This document shows positions 56,130 through 64,000 of a stretch of DNA of 64,000 nt, piece after piece. Origin of the DNA: Anisus vortex (taxonomy: Eukaryota > Mollusca > Gastropoda > Planorbidae); NCBI GenBank assembly GCA_949126835.1, contig OX421500.1, forward strand, positions 18,544,181 to 18,608,180. Direction: 5' to 3'. The notes beneath the pieces are model-generated. The model was given only the letters and a program-made list of their open reading frames with translations, searched no databases and was not told the DNA's origin. The position numbers and the translations under genes were made by a program. Each line of letters opens with the position of its first letter. Positions within the stretch are counted from its first letter, which is position 1.

Positions 56130-59100
56130 CTTAAAAAAAGAATTGACGTACCGGTAACATCAAATATTGTTGTACAGTTCTTTATATGTTAATATATTAT
56201 AATGTTTTTCATTCAAGTATAATACTAACAATACTAACATGCTTAGGTTAAATCACTTTTTGTAACAACAAACATTACAAAGGTATTAAAAAAACAACAG
56301 AGATGGCCAGGGTAAAATGCATTTAGGGATAGCCAGTGGCGTAGCCAGGTTTTGACACTAGGGGGAGCGAACTTTTAGGAAAAAGGCCACACTTTTAGAT
56401 TTTTTTTCCAGATTAATAGAAGAACTAAGAATTTGTACGTATCAAGTGTTATGAGAAAATTCTGTGCCTCAGGATACACACACTGTATAATAGTGCAGTA
56501 CTGGTATTTTTTTTAACCATTCACGATTTTTACTAGCAACTATATGTGATGGGAATTTCTGCAAAATTTATTGCATCTACTGCTCATTTTCGGGATGAGT
56601 ATCTAGTGTCGAAAAATATTTATAGAATCAATGCGAATGCTTCTATAGGACTGAATTCTTCTTAGTTTTAATTTTGAAAGACGAGATAAATAGCCAATAT
56701 AGACATTTTTCCTCTCAGCTATTAAAACACCACGCCCGATGGTTATATCCTTAGCAAACGGAATTTCTTTAAAACAAGTTTTATCTCTTCTTTTCTTCTT
56801 TCTTTTAAATTCTGTGGGCATCTTTTCTCTTTTCTTTTTTTTTTCGCGAAGTTCGATTACTACACGTATACAGCCGAGAAGGAGAAAGCCAGCGCGCTTT
56901 AAGTCATATTATTACTTTTCGATTAGTACACCAGACTTGAACCCCACCTATTTTTAAGAATGCGAGCGAGCGTACTCTTTTGGGGCTCGGAGAACTAACT
57001 CTAATGTGTCCACGTACCACTGATACATCACCGTAAAAGCTAGGCACAAACGGTTGGCCGTTCCTGTCCACTCAAAGTTCCTGCCTATGACCTGGTATCC
57101 ATTAGAAAAGGGGTCGGCAACCTAAGGCACGCGTGCAAAACTTGAATTGCAGAGCGATTTTCAACGGCACGCGAGAGACCTCCAAGAGGTGTTTTATTAT
57201 TGATGAAAACAAAAACAATATTTTTCAGTAATATTTATATTGAGTGAAATTTATTTCACAATATTTAACTATATGTACTTCCCTTTACAAAAGCATATAT
57301 TAAGATCGATTGTTTTGTTTTTTTCAGAAGCACATCGAAGAATTTAAAGCGGAGTTTCAAGACTTTCAAATTGATTTTTTCATACCTAATCAAACATGAC
57401 TGGCTTAATCTTACTACGACCTTCTTAGATGTCGATACTTTTTTTGTATTAAATATAGGGATATTGGCGATTTGAAAACGCAGCCAGTTGAATTTTAAAC
57501 CTTGAATGAAATGGACATCGAAATGTGCCGAATTGTTTAAGAGATAAACTAAATAAGGTTGAATGGACACATAATTAATGCAGGAAATGTTTACTTACAA
57601 CTAGTTAACGTAAATCAATTTTATACCTCTAATAATTAAATCTTGTAATGAATACCACAACGCTAGTTTATGTAAAGAAATAATAATTAGTCAGTAATAT
57701 TTTTTATATTACAAAACATTACTTGTTTGGCATAACTATTGAATCAAATTTAGAATCTTTATTTTTTATTAAAGGGAGATAATTAGCTACTTTTATTTCC
57801 GCTAATATTTCTAATATTATATTTTTGAAATTTTTATTTTATAAAAGATTATATGGTATACAAATTATGACTTTATAGTGACCAAACTGTGAAAAAGTAG
57901 TTGAACATTTTATAAATATTATATAACTAATATAATATATGAACATTTTCTGAACATTACATTAACTACCCAGTATGTATGATCACTTTGAATCATAACC
58001 TCTATACGTTGCTTTGAAGAAAAACTAAAATTAAAATATAAACAAAACCATAGACTATAGTAGGATGGACCACTTGCTCTATTTTTAGAGCTTATATAAA
58101 CTTTTTTTCCGTGCGCAACCAATAAGGCTGTCTTAACCCTTCCCGTACTGACCTACTTCTATCTATGCTGCCATCAGTTCCGCTATATACGCGCCGGGAC
58201 TGTAAGGGTTAAATTACTTCTACGCTTCTCGTTGTTTCTTAAATATTTCCGCAGTAAAGAACTTTTAATTTTAATTTTTCATTGAGAAAATCGAAGCGTT
58301 TCATTAAAACGAAAGTGCAAAGGAAACAACGAATCGGAAATTCTGAAAATCAGTGTTTCGAGTCATCATATAGCAGAAATACTAGGCCTAAAGCAAGCGG
58401 TCCCTGTATATTATAGTCTTTGACAAAACATCTCATTTAAACTGGTAACAAAATATTATAATCAATATTATCAGTTGATAGATATGTATCTTGGCAACTA
58501 AATGATAACTTTTACAAAATAGTTGCCATTAATGTGAAAGTTTGGTAATTTAATTTTTTATTTGGTATAAATGCTAATAAAAAGGATGATAGCTCATAGG
58601 TACACATTATTTTTTTGAAATTAAATATAAAACGCTTTATCGATTTTCTCTGTACCGGTATAGTTCCTTTGTTTTTTGCCTTTGTCTAGCTACGGATTTA
58701 AATTACCTACTTGTCTTATATAAAAAAAAAACAAGTATAATAGAGCAGGTTGACTTTTAGGCTGTTGGCACGGTGAATGATTTAGAAATCCTAGCTTGGC
58801 ACACCATTAGCAAAAGGTTGCCGACCCCTGCTAGAGTGTGACCTTCACTTCGTATCAAATTAAATTGAACTAAAATTAACTAGATCTAACAAGGTTCATT
58901 AATCATATTGTAACAAATTAAATTGTTGAAATACAATTTAAAAAAATAAATTGAAACGGTATAAATTGTGCTACATGTCTTGTTAAAATAATTAAATTAT
59001 TTTTTCCCGAACAGGCCCTTTTTTTTCGAAAATGGTCGTAGGGGGAACAGCCGCTCCCCCTGCTCCCACCCTGGCTACGCTACTGCTAATATGCTAAGCT

Positions 59101-59717
59101 TAAAAATTTAAAGAAATACCCCATTTTTGGGGCAAAATCACAACATTGCTAATATTTCACATTCTAGAAAAATAATGATATTCAAATTACCAAAGTAAAG
59201 TGTAAGTTATTGTAAACGTTTATCTTATACCTGTCTATATGAGGTGTAATCATCGGATAATGACGACGTTTGCATCTGGAACACATCATCGTCAGAAATA
59301 GAGAAACTCTGCAAGTAGAATATCACAACGACTTCACAGTCTTACATTCTCTGTTTATTTTGTCACATACAATTAGTATTCAGTTTGAAAATTGTTGACA
59401 TTTGTAAATGTATAGTCAAGTCTAGACAAGTGTTTTATTGTTTTAAATTTTAATTCATTTCCGTAGCGCTAGAACACGCTTTCATTTACGAGAAGGCCTG
59501 CGCCCATTAATCATCCTCCCATCCACACACAAGTGTAATCCGTTCAATTTCTTTATAAATATATAAGCGAAACAATTGAAATTAATTTTTAAAATCCTTC
59601 AACCTATACATGTTGTCTTTTTAGGTTTCCTCATCACAACAAACATATAATAGAACTATTTCTTTGCTTTCTTTCTCTCTCACTGTATTATATTATTACA
59701 CCAGTGCCCCTCCCCTT

Positions 59718-59762
<45 letters not shown>

Positions 59763-59768
59763 AACAAA

Positions 59769-59807
<39 letters not shown>

Positions 59808-61502
59808 AATCTCCCAATAGTCTGTGGTCTTCAGCTTAAAACCGCAGGTACTTGTTATCCATAAAATAAACGTCTTGTTTAGACCAATAGAATAATTTGA
59901 TTATTTAGAATGAGATTTATTAGTTTACAAACTGTTTGTAAAAATATATAATTATTAAAGACCAAGTGAAGAGCTTTTTATCAAAATTGAGTTAACATTT
60001 GATTTTGATAGTAAATAGTGTATTCAGTATCTGAATGTTAAAAAAAACATTTATACAAAATATCAAAGATACATTTTAAGTAATTAGTTCAATATTTGCA
60101 CTTAAATGTGTGTGTTTTTCGGAAGATTACTCCAAATCTCGTAGCCATTTGAGATGTTTTTATTTCCGGCAATATAGGAAAGTGACGTAACATAAAGGAT
60201 TCCGACTAGGAAAAAATGAATATTGTCACGTGTTTTGAATCTATTGCCACATGTTGTGAATCTTTTCCCGGTTCTTATTTTTAACAAAATGGTTAAATAT
60301 AGATTTATAGCGTCTATTTTTATTTATTTATTTCCCTTGTGATACGTCACTGCCGTATGAGGCTATTCCAAATCTCGTTCCTTTGAGAAAAACCTCTTCA
60401 CTTGGTCTTTAACTAAAACAGGAAGCCTTACAATGAGCTAATGTTTCAAATTTGTTTTATAAAAATGTATGTAAAATATTTAGGACCAAATTTTAAAAAA
60501 CAATTTCTTATTTTGTACTTTATATTGATGAACAAAGAATGGTTTAAGACGTTTGCTAATAAATATATAAAATAATCATCATTTTCTAATGTACCCAATA
60601 CTGTATACAGAACAGAAATAAACTACGTTCAAATATAAACATACTGTTTTTGAAATATTACCTGATCGCTAGAACTGTCGACATTCGAAAATGGTGATAT
60701 GTGCACCTGGTTCCAAGCATCGTCTAACTGAGCGTAACTCTGCAATATGAAAATCATGCCTCTGCATTTTTAATGTTTTACACAAAAATTTAGTTTTATG
60801 TATCTTATTTTCTTAGCTAAAGAGTGTCACGTGGAAAGTACAAACTAAATACTTTAATTCCAAGTAGGGTCCTTAAGTGAAGAACTAATTTATTTGCTTG
60901 CTCTCCCTCTCACTGTATTTTATTATTACACCAGTGCCCCCCCCCACACACACACACTCAATCTCCCAATAGTCTGTCTTCAGCTTAAAACCGCAGGTAC
61001 TTGTAATCCATGAATTAAACGTCTTGTTTAGGCGAATAGAATAAGTTGATTATTTAGAATGAGATTAAATTAGTTTTACAAACTGTTTGTAAAAATAATT
61101 TGGACCAAATTTTACATATATTTTCTAATTTTGTACTTTATATTGATTAACAACGAATGGTTCAATAAATTTGCTACGAAAAATATGCAAGATTAATCAT
61201 TTTATAATGTACCCAATACTGTATACAGAACAGAAATAAACTACGTTCAAATATAAACATACTGTTTTTGAAATATTACCTGATCGCTAGAACTGTCGAC
61301 ATTCGAAAATGGTGATATGTGTACCTGGTCCCAAGCATCGTCTAACTGAGCGTAACTCTGCAATATGAAAATCATGCCTCTGCATTTTTCTTATTTTACA
61401 AAAAAATTAAGTTTTATGTATCTTATTTGCTTAGCTAAAGAGTGTCACGTGCAAAGTACAAGCTAAATAGTTTAGCTTTAAGTAGGGTTCTTAAGAGAAG
61501 AA

Positions 61503-61542
<40 letters not shown>

Positions 61543-62224
61543 AATAAGTAAAACATTAACATTGCAACTAGCAACACTCACGGTTATGTTTATGATTTTA
61601 TTTCTTTTATTATGTAGGCCTATTTTATTAATGGTTTTGTTTTACTATTAAGAAGTAGGCCTATTAAGTCTTAATAAAATAATCCCAACCACCTGTTAAA
61701 ATGAACCTACCCCTGAAAACTATGTTGTTCGTATTAATCCTTTATATATTATATTATACCCATTTTATTTATGCCTTAGCTTTCCAAGAATTCGACTTTT
61801 TCGCCTTATAACAGGGGACGTTAGCAAAACAAATTATTACTAGTCTTGGCCTACAGCAATATTTATTTTAAAATAAGAAACATTTGTATCGTTTAGGAGC
61901 AAAGAATAATGATATACCAATGCGAGCTTTATAGTATAATGAAAAAAAAAGCAAAGTACGTTAACTTAATATGGCTGAGAATTTAAAACAAAAAAATGTG
62001 TTTTATCATTAGCTTAACGTCTATGTGCCTAGTCTTGACTTGATAGGGTGATATAAAAAGGGTAAATAATTTTTTCGTTCATTCACCAAATAACGAAATA
62101 GACTATAATTATATGTTAACATACTAACCGGAAGGGTTATCTGTTCATTAGTTCTGTTGGCAGTATATAATATTGGTAGCCGCCCCTTGTTACTTAAATC
62201 GCACAATGATCCTGAGGTGGGCGA
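55827..62224 (-). CDS. Mdm2-type RING E3 ligase, 3' part of the gene
   Basis: Read leftwards: putative exon 62,129-62,224; exons 61,280-61,357, 60,662-60,739 and 59,231-59,308 (each 78 bp); last exon 55,827-56,129. All junctions are phase 0 with GT-AG borders. The last exon ends in an Mdm2-type RING, so the product should be a ubiquitin ligase of the Mdm2/MdmX family, which in animals controls p53-like proteins. The 78-bp exons encode serine- and aspartate-rich segments, fitting the central acidic region. The N-terminal p53-binding domain is not in the window and presumably lies to the right. No RanBP2-type zinc finger is found between acidic region and RING. Only this 3' portion can be modelled; the order is inferred without transcript data. 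Confidence 0.7.
56334..59085. mobile_element. DNA transposon with CAGTGGCGTAGCCAGG ends, in the last Mdm2 intron
   Basis: Left end CAGTGGCGTAGCCAGG, right end (reversed) CAGTAGCGTAGCCAGG, each followed by a gggggagcg phrase. These ends are common in hAT-type elements. No complete transposase is readable. It contains a second element at 57,109-58,830. No clear target duplication. Confidence 0.65.
57109..58830 (+). mobile_element. nested hAT element
   Basis: Left end (A)GGGGTCGGCAACCTAAGGCACG and right end, reversed, CAGGGGTCGGCAACCTTTTG with a nearby ggtgtgccaagc, typical hAT ends. A minus-strand open frame at 57,265-57,570 gives a run like HFIQGLKFNWLRFQIANIPI that may be a transposase scrap; most of the interior is AT-rich and non-coding. 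Confidence 0.7.
59231..59308 (-). CDS. Mdm2-type gene, 78-bp exon B
   Basis: The acceptor acttgcag and donor CAG|GTATAAG frame 26 residues beginning SFSISDDDVFQ and ending SDDYTSYRQ. Same length, phase and S-x-x-x-x-D-D pattern as the two exons to its right, so it looks like an older copy of them. Confidence 0.65.
59681..59805. repeat. (CA)n microsatellite in an Mdm2 intron
   Basis: CA runs broken by caaaca and caaacaaa at 59,720-59,805. The surrounding phrase (tattattacaccagtgcccc to tcaatctcccaatagtctgt) recurs at 60,925-60,980 with a shorter CA run, so it belongs to the duplicated exon block. Confidence 0.85.
60662..60739 (-). CDS. Mdm2-type gene, 78-bp exon A2
   Basis: Encodes 26 residues SYAQLDDAWNQ...SSSDQ with GT-AG borders, phase 0. 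Differs from exon A1 in one residue (Asn for Asp). Its flanks are also duplicated (60,480-60,840 against 61,085-61,450). Confidence 0.7.
61280..61357 (-). CDS. Mdm2-type gene, 78-bp exon A1
   Basis: Encodes SYAQLDDAWDQ...SSSDQ, 26 residues, with the same splice sites as A2. Either both are spliced in, adding 26 residues, or they are alternatives. Confidence 0.7.
61507..61540. repeat. (TA)n microsatellite
   Basis: Pure TA run upstream of exon A1. Confidence 0.85.
62129..62224 (-). CDS. putative upstream exon of the Mdm2-type gene
   Basis: The acceptor tttttcag and donor CCG|GTTAGTATG bracket 96 bases, 32 codons, phase 0 at both ends, encoding SPTSGSLCDLSNKG...ITLP. The phase fits exon A1. 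The residues match no known part of Mdm2, so membership rests on position and splice signals alone. Confidence 0.4.
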
Positions 62225-62238
62225 CTGAAAAATGGAAT

Positions 62239-62588
62239 GAGAGTTGGGATATGATAAAGACCGAGAGGTTTGGCGGCATCTGCCCTACCCTAACCACGTC
62301 GACCCAAGGTGGCGGCTAAATAGGTCGAAACAATCCATCATATCACAATTCCGCACTGGCCACTGCCCCACTGGGGCATACTTTGTCAGGTTCCGACCTA
62401 ACTTCGACTCGCGGTGTCGCCACTGTGGGAAGGGGGAGGACACAGTGGTGTACATCCTGCGGGAATGCCCCCGTATGGTCAGTTTTCGAGGCGATAGGAC
62501 GGATGACCCACTTTCCACTGTTATCTACGGAGATTTAAACATGCTCAGATGCACGACAGAGTACATATCCAGGGCTATAAGGGAATAA
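62239..62588 (+). mobile_element. LINE ORF2 C-terminal fragment with zinc knuckle
   Basis: One open frame encodes RWRLNRSKQSIISQFRTGHC, then CRHCGKGEDTVVYILRECPR, ending SRAIRE. RTGHCP followed by a C-x2-C...H...C knuckle and ECP is the usual end of I/R1-type LINE ORF2. It is much GC-richer than its surroundings and has no RT. It abuts the putative Mdm2 exon at 62,129-62,224 on the other strand. Confidence 0.75.
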
Positions 62589-62589
62589 C

Positions 62590-64000
62590 CATCTCAGTCA
62601 AAACGGAGTTCAAGTCTGGTTAATTAAATGATTAAAACTGAAAGATCTCTGCACAAAGAGCATTATGCAACTGCAGAGTTCGCGCTATTTTATCTATTTT
62701 CCCTCACATATTTTAACCCATTCAATTTTTTAGACACTGCTCGATATGACCTAATTATTATGTATAATCCTTTCAAATGGCTCGTACTTCCTTGTAAATA
62801 TTGTTTCTTTTTCTATATTTAATGATTTACTAATTTAACAAAAGGCAATGCAATTAGTTTGAATTAGGCATGGATTTTATATACATTTTTATTTTGAAAA
62901 CGAAAATATTTTCTATAAATTAGATCTCCAAAATGGTAGGCCTATATCTAATATAATCAGACGATTTTAATGGACCCATTTTGAAACTTTTGCTAGACAA
63001 TAATGTAAAAAGACTTGCTACTGGGACATATTGATCATAGAACGGAGGAGGGTTGTGCTGAGGAACGCACCTCCTGGTGCTCAAAGGTGCGCGAATGAAC
63101 TCAAGTTGCAGAAGCCATCCTCACAGAAAGGAGTGAAGAAAAGCGAACCAGGAAAAAGGCAAAGGGCAGAGGAAAAAGAGCCTGTGCCATCGTTCCTTCC
63201 TTCCAGACGGTTGCCATATTAAATTTAGGTACCACTTTTTCTATAATTATCCATCGTATGTTAACTAGTTTTGACTGAAACAAATTTATTCAATTTGAGG
63301 GTATGTCTATGAGAGGCATTATAATGATCATAAACTAAAATTGAAAATGTACATGGCTTGTCCACGTTTCTTTATAAGGACAAACAATGCCTCGAAGTCC
63401 ACTGTGACATGGGGAGGAATCCTGGCAGAAAACGTGTCTTGAACATATCATGACATTATTTTCTTCCCACAATTAAAATTTAATTTAACATCATTAAAAA
63501 GTAGACTGGCCAGGATATGGTGGTAGGTCATAGGATGTCTTGATGTTGTATGCTCTACTGAAAACGACAAATGCATCGAACAAAAGTGAGAAAAAAGATA
63601 AGGTGAGATATTTCATTTATGTATAATAGTAATGTCCAGAACAAAATTGTTTGGTCAGAATTAGTTCTGACTATAAGCTTTGTTTATAAAATAAATTAGT
63701 CAAGAGTTGCGTCTTTCGCTATTAAATAAAACACAATGCGTAGTTTCATAAAAACAGAAAAACGAAAATTCTTTTGCATCAAGCAATACGTTTGAGATTA
63801 TAAATAGGTGATTCTGCACGTCCGAAATTCATAATCCATCGTTTCGGAAATGAAATACAATTTTATCTCCTACATCTTTTCGTACAACCATATATATCTT
63901 TGGTACAACCAGTAACGCAGCACAAAAACATTTTTTTTTAAATTAAATGATCGAATGGGACCGGAAACGTTTTACTCTTCGACCTTTTATGCATCGTTAA
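62590..64000. other. no gene seen
   Basis: AT-rich except 63,030-63,220, where a plus-strand frame encodes a basic, glutamate-rich peptide (KKSEPGKRQRAEEKEP) without a recognised domain. It could be the edge of an unrecognised element or an exon; I cannot support either. Confidence 0.4.

Noticed and set aside
59664..59864. Frame rich in Thr-His repeats
   Set aside because: Translation of the CA microsatellite inside an Mdm2 intron.

Overview
The window looks like an AT-rich lophotrochozoan genome, most likely a pulmonate freshwater snail. This is inferred from content: a secreted ApeC (apextrin C-terminal) protein fused to PAN, CUB and Ig domains, an Mdm2-type RING gene, a decayed GPCR resembling molluscan chemosensory-type receptors, and many LINE, SINE, hAT and Helitron fragments. 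No species-diagnostic sequence is visible. Genes have short exons with GT-AG introns. All three recognisable genes lie on the minus strand.

Layout: 1-2.3 kb holds retroelement scraps and a GPCR pseudogene. A segmental duplication follows. Unit 1 spans about 2.33-19.25 kb and unit 2 about 24.14-55.58 kb. Each unit carries one eight-exon gene reading leftwards: signal peptide, PAN/apple, a small Cys-rich exon, CUB (two exons), Ig-like (two exons) and ApeC. In unit 1 the eight exons (13,613 down to 3,448) sum to 1,860 bases and give an uninterrupted 619-residue secreted protein. In unit 2 (48,768 down to 38,946) every exon is present, but the ApeC exon has a one-base deletion, the first splice donor has changed, a hAT element with an 8-bp target duplication sits 93 bp upstream of the ATG, and a 14-kb Helitron-like array replaces the end of the 3' flank. 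Older LINE, SINE and hAT insertions in the introns are shared by both units and so predate the duplication.

From 24.7 to 38.7 kb there is a head-to-tail array of eight Helitron/Helentron-like units. They share a 5' end with a variable GGCT microsatellite and a 3' hairpin, and several carry 19-bp minisatellites. Between the units (19.3-24.1 kb) are a dimeric 57-bp minisatellite, G-rich DNA and a broken LINE that contains a small Helitron.

From 55.8 to 62.2 kb lies the 3' part of a second minus-strand gene encoding an Mdm2-type C-terminal RING. Upstream of the RING exon are three homologous 78-bp exons, two of them nearly identical, and a further putative exon at 62.1-62.2 kb. Its last intron holds a hAT nested in another DNA transposon. 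The right end (62.2-64 kb) holds a LINE C-terminal fragment and otherwise nothing recognised. All exon models come from reading splice sites by eye; no transcript or database evidence was available.
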